DNA of 64,000 nucleotides, taken from contig JBBPUQ010000011.1 in NCBI GenBank assembly GCA_038501195.1, positions 1,302,001-1,366,000 on the forward strand, given 5' to 3'. A program made the translations under genes and the position numbers. The notes beneath the pieces are model-generated. The model made no database searches. It worked only from the letters and a program-made list of their open reading frames with translations, and had not been told where the DNA came from. This document shows positions 39,563 through 50,379 of this stretch, one piece after another. This stretch comes from Nemania diffusa. Taxonomy: Eukaryota > Ascomycota > Sordariomycetes > Xylariales > Xylariaceae. Every line of letters starts with the position of its first letter. Position 1 is the stretch's first letter.

Positions 39563-39598
39563 GAGGTCGAAATCAAGGGTAAGGTTGATTTCGACCTC
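39563..39598. repeat. Perfect 14-bp stem hairpin
   Basis: GAGGTCGAAATCAA (39563-39576) is followed by an 8-nt loop and its exact reverse complement (39585-39598). Confidence 0.85.
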
Positions 39599-39983
39599 TA
39601 CCTCTGTACTGGGAAGATTCTTTCTACGAAAGCCTCCCTAGTCGGTAGTTTAATTGTAGGGGGCTGAGCTTTGAACCTCTTTTTGAGCTGTTTTGGATAT
39701 CTGGACGAGCTGTCCTACCCTGAAAGCCAAGCTCTAAAGAAGTGCGCGAACAAGTTGGTGAGCTTACGAAAGCTACGCGAAGGACTACTCACGACTTAAC
39801 TTATTTACAGAAAAAAGTTTGATTGAATTAAAGGATTTAATTCCCCGTGCATATTTCGTGTGTTTAGATTCGAGAAGGTCTTAAGTTGAAGTAACTTTGT
39901 AAAGGTACCTTGTTGTACTCCAAATATTATTTTCAAATCTGGCAAGGCTTACACAATGAGTCAAAAAACACTCATCAGTTGAT

Positions 39984-40078
39984 TGGGTGATGGCCGAGTG
40001 GTTATGGCGACAGGTTTAAGGATCTATTCCAAACTTCTGTTGACGCAAGTCGCGCGAGTTCGAACCTCGCTCACCCAA
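39984..40078 (+). tRNA. tRNA-Leu (anticodon UAA) with intron
   Basis: The acceptor stem TGGGTGA pairs with TCACCCA. The D-arm GGCCGAGTGG and T-arm GCGAG-TTCGAAC-CTCGC are standard. A long variable arm (GAC-GCAA-GTC) marks a class II tRNA. The anticodon stem ACAGG/TCTGT encloses TTTAAG followed by about 14 extra bases, so an intron lies after position 37 and the anticodon reads TAA (leucine). Confidence 0.9.
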
Positions 40079-40083
40079 ATTGA

Positions 40084-40090
40084 TTTTTTT
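40084..40090 (+). terminator. RNA polymerase III terminator of tRNA-Leu
   Basis: Run of seven T residues 6 bp after the tRNA 3' end. Confidence 0.85.
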
Positions 40091-40669
40091 ACACTGATCT
40101 TTTCATATTTGGTTAATCACCTCTTTTGCCATATATATTCAATGGAACAACATGGTTACAGGTTGTACATACAGTCGTGGTATCCTGTCGCTTTTTACGC
40201 CTAAAGACATCGCGGGGCATAAATTACTCTTAAACACCGCGCCACGTTCCAAACTCCCTTGGGATATATACAAATTACCTTATAATTTCAACTACATACC
40301 CAAATGCTGCGCCAACAAAGCGAGAGGTGCGCTAGAATTAGACTCTCGTGGGTCATAGGGAAATTGTGATTGTTAGCGATATGGCGCGGTTCAAAACTCG
40401 GGGTAATAGGTCGACTCGGTATCTTGAAAGGTCGAGAAGGAGGACTAAACCATGGGATGCTGTACTCTGCTGTGCTGTACAGTGATAGACTGAACTTATC
40501 ATTGCTTCTGTCCTCTAATAAACCGAATCATGTCGCGGGTACTTGTTGGTTATGAGATACATGTAAGTATACCTACTTCAATCTGATCTGTGCAGAGCCG
40601 TCTATATTTTTTGTATAAGTATATCTAGATAGGTACCTTAGGTAGCTAGCAAGAATTGGGGGAGCCGGT

Positions 40670-40744
40670 CTGAGCAAAAGTAGCGACTGCGCTAAGCCTA
40701 ATTAGACAATTTATGCATATGCGTCCTTAGAACCTGGGGACTTA
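40670..40744 (-). repeat. 70-bp dispersed element, copy D
   Basis: Read on the minus strand it starts GGTTCT, contains GGCTTAGCGCA and ends ACTTTTGCTCAG, like copies A-C in the 45-52 kb interval. It is the most divergent copy, with a changed central part. Confidence 0.6.
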
Positions 40745-41063
40745 CGTCAACTGTAGGCTGTAAGCTAGCTGGCTGGCAGTTCGATCACACCTATCTACCA
40801 ATCTGTACACCAATCCATCTACCTATGTATCTACCTACATTACTTAATTTATCGCTTGTACAATACCTCTTGTAAACCAGATTCCGCCTTGCCTACATTT
40901 CACATAACCGCTTTGTTGTAGCGGCGCCTCATAAGCTCGGCGGCCTCCCGTTCGTCATCTCGAATGCGCATTCCCTCCCCTCGACTTCTGTCCATCCCCG
41001 TGATTGCGTAGCGAAAGACCAGCTCATCATTGACGGCGGCATCAGCCCTCTTCGGCGTCCGCC

Positions 41064-42476
41064 ATGTGGCGAGACCGCACCAATCTGTAAGTGTCCTTGT
41101 TATACGCACTCCAATGAACCACGCAGTTTCTTTTTTCTCTATCTCCGGGTCCTGCTACTAACCTCGGCATGATCCAACATCTAGCTATATATCGTACCGC
41201 CAGTCCTACGCCCACCACCCAGCCAAGAAGACACGATACGGCCCCGGACCTAGCGGCAATGGCTTCTCGGACTTCGGCGCCGGCAGCGGCATTGGAGGAG
41301 CGGGTGCGGGAGGGAGCAGCGCCGAGGATACGCAGGGCTTGTTATCGGGGGCCGACTACCACGACGACGGGGACGCCGTCATCGAGATGGACCTGCTGCC
41401 GCCGCGATGGGCCGACATCAACGACGAGGTGACGGACCTCCTGACCGACATCGCCCGTCAGTCCCAGACCCTCGAGCGCCTGCACCAGAAGCACGTCCTG
41501 CCGGGCTTCAACGACGAGGAGGCTAAGCGCGCCGAAGAGGGCGAGATCGAGCGCCTGACCCAGAGCATAACGAAGGGCTTCCACGAGTGCCACCGCTGCA
41601 TCCAGCGCGTCGAGCAGATGGTCCGCGACGGCCAGCAGGCTGGCACTATGACGAGGGCCGAGGAGGTCATGGCAAAGAACATCCAGATCAGCCTTGCGAG
41701 CCGCGTCCAGGAGGCCAGCGCCGGCTTTCGCAAGAAGCAGAGCGCCTACTTGAAGAGTGCGTTTGCCCCCCCCCCCTCCCCCTTTCATTACTACAACCGG
41801 ATCTAGTTCGATGGCTTGTGCTTTACGCCATAGGCTGCGGAGCAGAGGGCAAGACCGATTGATGAAGAAGACAATGCGCTAATCCCATCCCCGTGTAGAG
41901 CTCCGCGGCATGTCCGGCCTAGGCACCGCATCCCCCGGCGGCGGCGACCGCGCCCCGACGCCCTTCGGCGCCGCGAGTTACACCGCGGACCCCTCCCTCC
42001 TCGAGTCGGACGCGGACCGCTCGTACTCGCAGTCGGCGCTGCAGCAGACGACGGCGCAGCGCCTGCTACACAGCAACGACGCCGTGATCCTGCAGCGCGA
42101 GCGCGAGATCGAGGACATCGCCCAGGGCATCATCGAGCTCTCCGACCTCTTCCGCGACCTGCAGACCATGGTCATCGACCAGGGCACCATGCTCGACCGC
42201 ATCGACTACAACGTCGAGCGCATGGCCACCGACGTCAAGGCCGCCGAGAAGGAGCTCGTCGTCGCCGACGGCTACCAGAAGAAGACCACCAAGCGCAAGC
42301 TCATCCTCCTGCTCATACTGCTCATCGTCGGCGCCATAATACTACTCGCCCTCAAGCCTAAATTCCACAGCAGCGGCGGTGGCGGCGGCGGCGGAGGGGG
42401 TGGTGGCGATAGCAATAATGACGACGGAGGCGCGATAGGGGATGCACAGGTAGGCGCAAATGGAGGTGAGGGGTAG
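41064..42476 (+). CDS. TLG2: Endosomal/trans-Golgi t-SNARE, syntaxin 16 family
   Basis: Exons 41064-41086, 41185-41756 and 41899-42476 give 390 aa. TLG2/syntaxin 16 is a Qa-SNARE that mediates fusion of endosome-derived vesicles with the trans-Golgi. The N-terminal peptide MWRDRTNLYISYRQSY, which binds the Sec1/Munc18 protein Vps45, is restored by the 98-bp intron 41087-41184. A three-helix Habc region follows (WADINDEVTDLL ... AYLKKLRG). The Qa-SNARE motif (about aa 250-310; EREIEDIAQGIIELSDLFRD, with the zero-layer glutamine) precedes a C-terminal transmembrane helix (LILLLILLIVGAIILLAL). A glycine run and acidic tail follow the helix, on the lumenal side, longer than the very short tails of many SNAREs. 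Confidence 0.93.
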
Positions 42477-42790
42477 TATCGATCAGTCGGGGTATCTGGC
42501 ATCAGACGATGCGCGAGAAAGTGCCCGCGACGTAGTTGTGACAAACTTTGTACCTTGAATGAACCGGCATCTGCGATATACCAGAGCTGGTAGGCCTGTA
42601 ACAATAGAATTTAATGAACGACGCGGGTAACACCACCCGCACCAACGGCTCACAACCGAAAGAGAGAGTTTCTTTTTTCAAAGTTCTATCATTTTTATAC
42701 AGATTTGTCTATGAGGTTTGGGTATATCTGTCTATAGTATACATAGCAGTTCATGACGCAGCATATATTCATACAGAGAGGCCTCGTGAT

Positions 42791-45313
42791 TCATAGTTTG
42801 CTCTGCTTCGTTGAGTCCATTGAGAAGTTTTCTTCTTCGTCTTCGGCTTCTTTTAGTTGCAGTGAATCGCGACTGTCCAGGCTCACGCCAGAGGGACGTT
42901 TCCGGATGACGTTTGCCAACCTATCCAATGCCGGCAGCAGCGCAGCTCCCCATGCGTTGTCTATCAGCGTCTTCATCTGCTTCAGAGTCAGAGTATTGGC
43001 CGCCCTCATCAGCCGGTGAGGGGTGTCCGCCGGGGGAGACGGCCCATAGATATTGACAAGGCAGTTCGTCACGACGAACTGAATTGTCCTGAAACGGAGC
43101 CACATCCCTCGCTCGTTCAGGATACGCAGCAGCCAAATCATCTTGGTGATTTGCGCGGTCTGAGACTGGATTCCAGATGGTACGACTTCATGTTTGGCAC
43201 GGAAACCTTGTCCCGGATGGGCGATGAATGCATTTTCGATGATTCCGGTGAGCACTTTATTGTTGAATATCTTCCGGAGGGGGTGATTGCTATGGTTCGT
43301 CGGGAGGTCTTGAGGGATGTAGACGCCTAGGAGATTTTCGACACCATCGAGCGGACCTTTCATGGCTTCGGGAAGATCCCAGGTATGAACGGGCACGAAT
43401 CTCGGGCGCATCGACGGTGAATTGATGAACATATCTACCAACTCGACGGAAAGCTTTTCTAGGTCCTCCTGCCGCCCTCGCCGAGCCATGCTAAGCATAA
43501 TGAGCTTCCAGTGGCTCAGAGGTACCGGTATATCCATTGATTTCAACTGGCGAAATATAGAAAGATAAAATGCTGCAGATTGCGAGGTGAGGACTCTCTG
43601 CCCATGATTGTAGTCCTCAATTAGACTATCGTAGATATGGCTTGCCTCCTCGACATTGAGCGAGATGTTCCTTGCCTTCATGTCCGCAAGGATTTGCAGC
43701 ACGCCGTCGCCATCTCTCATGTGAAAGCGAAGCCGCAAAACACTATTGGCTACGCCTCGAGCCGTCCGTTGGAATGCCACAAGCCTGGAGACTAGCAGTA
43801 GCCGAAGAGTCCGCCACTCCGAAATGGCCGTGGTAGACTCGATTAGTTGTGTCTGGAGGTTGATATCATCGAACACGTCAGGATGAATATCACTCTGTAA
43901 AACATTATACAGGAGCTCGTTATCGTTCTGCCTTGCTAGGTAGAGGATTACTTGCAAGTAGTTTGAATCTATGACGGAGATCCCATGCTCTCGAAGCTGA
44001 GAGATACGGTTCAACAATCCTTCAGCGCCTCTTGCTCTGAGAGCAATAGACTGCAGAGATAACGGTCCGATCTTTTCGATACCAAGGGCGGATATCGTGG
44101 AGATTGCCACATCTAGACTTACCCAAGAACTAGCAAACCACTTAGCGCCAAGTCGATCATTGTAGTTCTTGACAGTAATGCCGAACGTTCGTCCATGAAC
44201 GCGATTCATGAATTCTCGAGATAGAACGGGCTTCTCATCTTCCTCGGCCAATTTGGGTGTGAACTTCAAAACAGCAAGTTCTTCTGGTGTGAGTTTGTCA
44301 TTGGGGTGGTAGCCGGTCATGAATCGAAGAAAAGGTCTGATCGGTGCTGGCGCCAGGGGTTTTTCGCCATGTCGAATGCAGAGGCGCCGCCATCTCCTGG
44401 CCAAATTCGACTCTCCTTGGTTGAACAGATAGGGGAGCAAGGTATTATACAGGGCCTTCTCAGGGCTTGTCTTGTAGAGCGATGGGAGCGTATCGAACCG
44501 ATCAAGTTCTTTATCGAGGGCGAACTCCTTCACAATACTCGCAAACTCATCTGCACCAGGGTAGAAGTTAGGTGTCAGTCGCAAGTTCCATTGAACAACC
44601 CGCTGGTGCTGATGTGTCCGGAGGAGATGTTTTATGACAGTACTATATAGTTGTGGCCACCTGACTCGATGCAAATCCCACATCCATTCGCTATAAATCC
44701 AGATGTTTTCTAGGAGGGATAGGTCATTAGACACAAGTGCTCCTTCGAGTATGATGCGCCAGAACATCCCGGCCAAGGGGCTGTCGACATCATATAACGT
44801 CTTGCGACCCCAGAGTGCCTTCCAAACGTGCAAAACCCCGGCGGGCCCATTGATGCGCACCTGGTAGTCTAAGAGGCAAGCCCATAGAGCCAAATCACCG
44901 TAGTTCTCAAACTTGTCTACCAGCAATCGCCTATGCCATCCCTGGGCGGGGCCTTGTCGGAAGAAGTCCGACTCGACGGCGAGGCGAGCAGGATCCATCA
45001 GTAAGGCGCTCCATTTGCGAAAAGCCTTCGTCTCTGGGACTAGAGACCTGCTTGTGGTTTCTTGCGGGGCGACGCTGTCCTCGACCGGTGCTTTGGGGGT
45101 TTGCGAGAGTTCTGTATAGATCAGATCGTGATCTGCCACAGAGCGCAGCGACGAAGATATCGAAAAGGGACGTGTGCCATGGTCGGCTCCTACGGCGAAA
45201 CGGCCGATGTTGTTGATACAGGGTTGTAAGTATAGAGGCACGAGAAGCGTTCGCAGATGAGGGACGGGACGCTTTAGCTGTACATCTTGCAGCACTCGAC
45301 TCACCAACCGCAT
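42791..45313 (-). CDS. Mitochondrial pentatricopeptide-like helical-repeat protein
   Basis: Single exon of 840 aa from the ATG at 45313; the frame is open a little upstream but only with a TTG start. The N-terminus (MRLVSRVLQDVQLKR ... FSISSSLRS) looks like a mitochondrial presequence. The body is almost all helical, with degenerate 30-40-residue helix pairs such as GDGVLQILADMKARNISL, typical of fungal PPR proteins that act in mitochondrial RNA processing or translation. I do not recognise a named orthologue. The tail is rich in Glu and Asp. Its 3' end lies 314 bp from the converging TLG2 gene. Confidence 0.7.
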   Translation of the reverse strand: MRLVSRVLQDVQLKRPVPHLRTLLVPLYLQPCINNIGRFAVGADHGTRPFSISSSLRSVADHDLIYTELSQTPKAPVEDSVAPQETTSRSLVPETKAFRKWSALLMDPARLAVESDFFRQGPAQGWHRRLLVDKFENYGDLALWACLLDYQVRINGPAGVLHVWKALWGRKTLYDVDSPLAGMFWRIILEGALVSNDLSLLENIWIYSEWMWDLHRVRWPQLYSTVIKHLLRTHQHQRVVQWNLRLTPNFYPGADEFASIVKEFALDKELDRFDTLPSLYKTSPEKALYNTLLPYLFNQGESNLARRWRRLCIRHGEKPLAPAPIRPFLRFMTGYHPNDKLTPEELAVLKFTPKLAEEDEKPVLSREFMNRVHGRTFGITVKNYNDRLGAKWFASSWVSLDVAISTISALGIEKIGPLSLQSIALRARGAEGLLNRISQLREHGISVIDSNYLQVILYLARQNDNELLYNVLQSDIHPDVFDDINLQTQLIESTTAISEWRTLRLLLVSRLVAFQRTARGVANSVLRLRFHMRDGDGVLQILADMKARNISLNVEEASHIYDSLIEDYNHGQRVLTSQSAAFYLSIFRQLKSMDIPVPLSHWKLIMLSMARRGRQEDLEKLSVELVDMFINSPSMRPRFVPVHTWDLPEAMKGPLDGVENLLGVYIPQDLPTNHSNHPLRKIFNNKVLTGIIENAFIAHPGQGFRAKHEVVPSGIQSQTAQITKMIWLLRILNERGMWLRFRTIQFVVTNCLVNIYGPSPPADTPHRLMRAANTLTLKQMKTLIDNAWGAALLPALDRLANVIRKRPSGVSLDSRDSLQLKEAEDEEENFSMDSTKQSKL

Positions 45314-45703
45314 TACTGCGATGTGGTCACATGCCAAGAGGTCTAGTTAAAATGAGAGCAGGGCCTCCTCTATCGTATTGATAATGTAGAAACCGTCGTG
45401 ATGCGCGGCGACATCTTGGATCGACTCGGGAGCCAAAGATTGCTATGTACTAAAAAAAAAAAAAAAAGTGACATAACCTATATTTAGTCTACCTAAGATA
45501 CCTACATGTAAGGTTCTGGGTTTTACTAAATACTAAGTAGTCGACAAATGGGGCTTAGCGTGTCCGCCGCTTTTGCTCAGGCCCCCCGTTGGCCCCAACA
45601 GCAAAGCCTGCTACGACCGCTAGCAGCACAACTATTCTGTCACACGGCAAAGGCTGTGGCGGTGAGGTAACAGATTGATAGGCCACAGGCTTGGAATCTA
45701 ATT
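45314..45703. other. Short intergenic region with dispersed element
   Basis: Promoter of the PPR-like gene, a 16-base A-run near 45450, and copy A of the 70-bp dispersed element. Confidence 0.6.
45512..45581 (+). repeat. 70-bp dispersed element, copy A
   Basis: Begins GGTTCTGGGTTTTAC, contains GGCTTAGCG and ends CTTTTGCTCAGG; exactly the same length as copies B and C. An ACCTAAGATACCTA motif lies just upstream. Confidence 0.8.
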
Positions 45704-47360
45704 CTATTCCTCGATAGAAACGGTCCAGTTTGCTTCCCGCACGCGTTGCAATACCCTCCCCTCAGCGGCTGTGACTTCTTCCTCGACGAACTCCCCGAGC
45801 TCTATCCTGATGCCCGTCACGCGGTCTTCTATCTTGACATCAACCAAATCATCGAAGCTTGCTACGTGCTGAGATATCTGGTTGTCCACGTCGTTCTCAC
45901 TGTAGAGCGTATCTTCGAGATCGCTCAAGCGTTTGTCCACATACTTCATCATCTCCGTCTTTACTGTCTGCAAGTCCTGACTATAGGCCGCTCTCGCCTG
46001 CTGCAGTTGGTTACTGTAGTACGCCCGCTCTTCCTGCCGAAATTGGGCCATCATATTGTTGACTATTTTTTTGCAGGTGGCCATAGTATCCGCCTCTGTC
46101 CTGTCCCCAGCGCTCGAGGCACTACCTCTGCGCCGCTTCTTGGCTGGAGTAGCTGGTTCTGATGCTGCTTACAGAACACATCAGCAACAAGGCGTATTAT
46201 TAAGTAAGCATTAGTTTTTTTTACCTGTTTCTAGAGGAGCATGCGGCGGCATGGGCCCGAGTTTGTAATAGGATGGAGGAGAGGTGGACGGGACGGGAAT
46301 GCGAAGCGCAGCTCCCTCAAGGACCTTGCCGCCTAAACCTCCGTAGAGGCTGCGCAGTGCGGCAGCCGAGTCGATAGGCTTCAGGGCCTTACTAGCAACA
46401 GCATTACAAAAGTAATCGAAAAAATGCCCCTAATAGCAATAAGTGTGCCAAATATACGCTTAAGCGGGTTTCCTGGGCAAGGAGCTTTAAGTAATCCATC
46501 ATGATACCATAGCTCCTGTTTTAAGGCGCTAAAGAGACGAAGGGCCCAACCATATCAGCAGGCCTGCTTAATAATAATTGCAGACGGCTTGGGACAGCGC
46601 CCAATTTAGCCCTTACAACTTCTGGCGCCGCATCAGGGACATCCTGTACTAGGGAAGAGATTCGGTCGCCCGGGATGTAAAGGAACAGAGGCGTTTTTTG
46701 TTTGCAAGCTTTGATCCCGAGTGGTGCTTTTAGCTTAAAGAGAGTAGCTCCTGAGCCAGCGCTGAAATGTGTATCGAAAGTGATCTGGCAGGAGGGGTCT
46801 TAATCAAGCTGGTACAAATATTTCTTTTGACCATCGGCACCGAGCCACTCAACCACAGCATGTATAAAGTTCAAGTCGAAGTCTTCGGGAACAGGGGTCG
46901 GCAAGAACTCTATCATTATAGCTTCAAAAAAAACAGCAGCACTGTTGCAGACAAGCATTAGCATCTAGCTCTGGAGTAAGCCTGCATCCACCGGACAAAA
47001 ACAGAGCTACATCTATCACAATCATCACGTCAAAAGTGTAACCCTCTGTGGATTTCGACACAGATCCCACCCTCCCAGGCTTTGAAGTAGAAGAGCAGCC
47101 TTAACTCTGTTCCGTTTGGTAGCAACAGGGTATAGAACCCGCGACCCGCACTGGCGATGCCCGAAAATGCAAGTTTCCGCCCACGGGCGACCCGAATTAT
47201 CTCGAGTCCCCTCCCATACCCAGGTGTCTGTCTTACACAGCGATAGCCAAGATAGACATCCTGTAGCTTGGTAATGGGTGACGGACGACAAGCACTTCCG
47301 GGGAGCACTGCGATATGCGTGCGATGCAGTTCTATCGCCGAAGAGAGTCGCGTCAAGTCC
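45704..47360 (-). pseudogene. Decayed member of a fungal orphan gene family
   Basis: Successive minus-strand frames read as one long protein with breaks. Part 1, about 47360-47040 (EIIRVARGRKLAFSGIASAG). Part 2, about 47040-46950, one base out of frame (VIDVALFLSGGCRLTPELDA). Part 3, 46916-46440, shifted again after a run of eight T, with two in-frame TAA codons (near 46798 and 46535). Part 4, about 46430-46229, shifted once more (SAAALRSLYGGLGGKVLEG). A normal intron (about 46170-46228) and an intact coiled-coil end (46169-45704) follow. From memory it resembles a protein family with many copies in Sordariomycete genomes, but I cannot name a function. Both stops could arise from CAA by C-to-T change. 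It is almost certainly non-functional as a whole; the C-terminal 126 codons remain open. Confidence 0.65.
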
Positions 47361-48650
47361 CCCGCAGAAAGCGAATACTAAAGAACTGACCCTGTTGCTG
47401 TTTTTGTTGGATGAGATTTGATGGCAAAAAGGTGTGGAGAAGAGGAGATGAAAGAGGGTACCTAGAGAACACGGAAAGCTACCGTTAAATACCTAGGTAG
47501 GTACTAGGTTTTACCGCTTTTCAAAGTACCCATCGTATAAGGCTTAGCGCAACGCCATTTTTACTCAGGGGAAACTCAGGATTTTATACATACATCTTAT
47601 GCAAATAAAACGGCCAGCAATCGGCCCTCGCAAAACAGTAGACTTGCCTCGCCTTCGTTTCTCTCTCCGCATCACCGTAAATCGGCTTTCTCGGTGTCTA
47701 CCTACATATCTAAAGTTGGCCTCAGTTCATACCTCATTAAGTGCAATACTCCTTCATTAATTAGACCTGTCCAGGCAAAGATTTCGTGCCTTTTACGTCA
47801 GGTATATCGAAAAAAACACATATATCATTCATCACAAGCCACATATCGCGCACACAATCGATGCTGGGAGAAAAATCATTGTTGAATACATTAGCACAGT
47901 CTCCGCGCCATAATTTAACTCGCCAACAAACTAGGTGAATTCTTATATTACAATTACAAAATGTACACTGCTGGAAAGCCGCTTGAATCTGTATCCAGAC
48001 AAATCAAGTCATCTTCGTAGGTAAAGCAATCCTCTAAAGCAATGCCACGACCATCTTTGTTGTACAAATACCATTCTCGATCTGGATTGCTACGTCGAAC
48101 CTGTGCTATAGCTTCAATGATAGCATCACGCCGAAATAGAGGCTATCATACAAAATGTCATCGATTCAGAATTTAAAAACGGCACTGTCATCGCAGTGAT
48201 CCATCGCCTGACGCATATTATCCGTTACATCAAGGTCGCTTTACTCGAAGATGGCCATTTGATAAAGTTTAATGCACCACAAACATTGTTGCAAAATTCA
48301 AACTCTAGATTTTCTAGACTTTATCGGACAAATAGCGCGTCTTTATTAGCATAATGGTTTTCAAACGAACTTGTTGCTTTAAAATCATCAATCGGCAAAA
48401 AAAAGGCTTAATGTGCAAAAAATGAACCATCCGCATTCATCTTCCCATGGGACTACGAAAACCTCGAAGAATATAAAATAACAAGCATAAACCAACACAG
48501 ACTTGCTAAATAAAACAGTTTCCAAGCATCCATCTCAACAGCGTAACTGGTAACCATATATGCCCATGATTGGTCTGCTACTTAAAGCCGATCGCAGCAA
48601 TGGCAAAGCTTGATAAAAGCCAATTAACATCGAACCCTTAACCATCAACT
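47361..48650. other. Gene-free region
   Basis: 1.3 kb of A/T-rich sequence between the pseudogene and tRNA-Ile, containing copy B of the dispersed element. Nothing else is recognised. Confidence 0.55.
47500..47569 (+). repeat. 70-bp dispersed element, copy B
   Basis: Begins GGTACTAGGTTTTACC, contains GGCTTAGCGCA and ends TTTACTCAGG. It follows an ACCTAGGTAG motif. With copy A it brackets the decayed gene in direct orientation. Confidence 0.75.
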
Positions 48651-48749
48651 GGTCGGTTAGCTCAGTTGGTTAGAGCGTCGTACTAATACACCAAAACATT
48701 GATGTATTGAGTAATGCGAAGGTCATGGGTTCGACCCCCATACTGACCA
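48651..48749 (+). tRNA. tRNA-Ile (anticodon AAU) with intron
   Basis: The acceptor GGTCGGT pairs with ACTGACC (one G-T pair). The D-arm is GCTC..GAGC and the T-arm loop is TTCGACC. The anticodon stem TCGTA/TGCGA encloses CTAATA and about 25 extra bases, placing an intron after position 37 and giving anticodon AAT (isoleucine). Confidence 0.9.
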
Positions 48750-50379
48750 CATTTATCTTTTTGCAATTGTCTATATTAGATTATATATGATCTATATGAT
48801 TTTAATAGTCCCTGATGTAACTACATCGTTAAATATGCAAACTTCCGATGTATCAAGCACATTTATACTAATCTAGAGAAGGTGCTGGTTTAAGGTCGTG
48901 CTAGTTAGTTCACTGGGGTGTTGGTCCAAATAACGTGCTAGGTAGTCTGTAGGCAAGCCTGTACTGGTCTAAGTCTATATATATAGCTACTGGTATCTAG
49001 TCCGAGGCTATACTCGCAACTTGTCTAACTGTCGGTTTTACCTTGCAAGTTAGAAAGATCAAGTCGTATGAAATTGATTGGACATGGGCAAGCTAGCTTT
49101 AAGGCAGGGCACTCTACTGTAGCTTATAACAAACCTATGATCGATTTGTCTACCCTCATAAGCATATTCTTAGACAATACCATAAATACCCTATCCAGCC
49201 TCATTTCGTGCTTAAGATGTTCTTAACTTTGGCTTTTATGAAGGTCTTCTCGTCTATAATCTCTCTGACTCCTTAATGCTGTCTGAATAAGCTGTTCTTG
49301 GATAAAAGGAGCCTCGCCGGTATAAGTTGTGCGAAAGAACAACTGTTTGAGATATAGCCGCGCTCGACTGCGAACGACCGGAACGCTGTAGATGCGATGC
49401 TGCCACAAACCAAGTGTCATAATTTTGATGATGTAGTATTACAAGATGATCTATCCACTAGAAGTCGTGGTGTTTGTAGGGAACAAAACTGCAGTGGAGG
49501 GAAAGCACCAATCTTCTCACGGCTACACGCCACACATCAACTCCTTCAACGTAAACAAGGTTGTCTCTAACGACTATATCAAGGATGACAACGTTAGAAA
49601 CACATGGCCGGCAGGGCTGGAAACACGGCCTACATAGTGAGACAATCACCGGAGAACGGGCCTTTTAGGACCAGAGCTGGGGGCGGTTAGCGATAGCCCT
49701 CCGGAACGATCCATATGGATTTTTCTATCGCTTGCTCCAAAAATTTTGGTTCCTGTTATCATTCACAAGTCTATTATCAATCGTGATTGATCGGAAAAGA
49801 AGGTTGTTGATCGCTATTATCGTTGATTAGTGACTGCTACTTATTAGCCTTGGCTCTCTTGGGCTTGTGCTGGGGCTTGTACGGCTTGATCTTAAGCCTT
49901 TATTGATCAATTTATTAGTCATACTTAATTACGTGATGATACGCTCAAGAGAGAACTCTAGGAAATAGCCATTTCATTCTGTACACATACACTATAAATA
50001 AAATATGATCGTTTCGATATAATTAGGTAGCTATTACCTGGTAACACAGGTAGGTACCTACAGGTAGGTAGGTACCTACCTTATATGTAATGTTGGCATC
50101 CTGTAACCTAAGAGTGGGTCATTGGTGTACCTACGATGACGAAACCGGGGTACCGGACGCTCATAGCAGCTAGTACTTGCTTACAGAGTACCTGTATTTA
50201 ACCGAGGAATAGGCGCCCAGTCAATTGTCTATTGCCGTCCAATCGAACCACGCGGATGACCCGAACCAATCTACGAACGCCTTGATTTTGATTCAAGCTT
50301 CAACAAGAGCTCGCAACTATCTAATCCTCACCATCCCCCTCTCCCATAGCCGTCGATATACTCGCCGCCAAACTTCACA
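48750..50379. other. Gene-free region
   Basis: 1.6 kb. A cluster of overlapping GGTAGGTACCTAC palindromes lies at about 50045-50080. A short Lys-rich minus-strand frame at about 49838-49900 (LKIKPYKPQHKPKRAKANK, then stop) looks like the end of a basic protein but has no visible upstream exon. Confidence 0.55.
48758..48762 (+). terminator. RNA polymerase III terminator of tRNA-Ile
   Basis: Five T residues 9 bp after the tRNA 3' end. Confidence 0.7.

Larger units (their letters stand above)
37259..39983. other. Large gene-poor region before tRNA-Leu
   Basis: 2.7 kb with the calmodulin promoter (to about 37500), a TAGGTAGGTACCTAGG cluster at about 37528, a 24-bp palindromic hairpin at 38222-38245, and a second hairpin at 39563-39598. 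A small basic 68-codon frame lies at 39334-39540. No conserved gene is recognised. Confidence 0.55.
40079..41063. other. Intergenic region between tRNA-Leu and TLG2
   Basis: About 1 kb. Apart from the tRNA terminator it holds a TAGGTACCTTAGGTAG cluster near 40631 and a reverse-oriented copy of the 70-bp dispersed element (40670-40744). No gene is seen. Confidence 0.6.
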
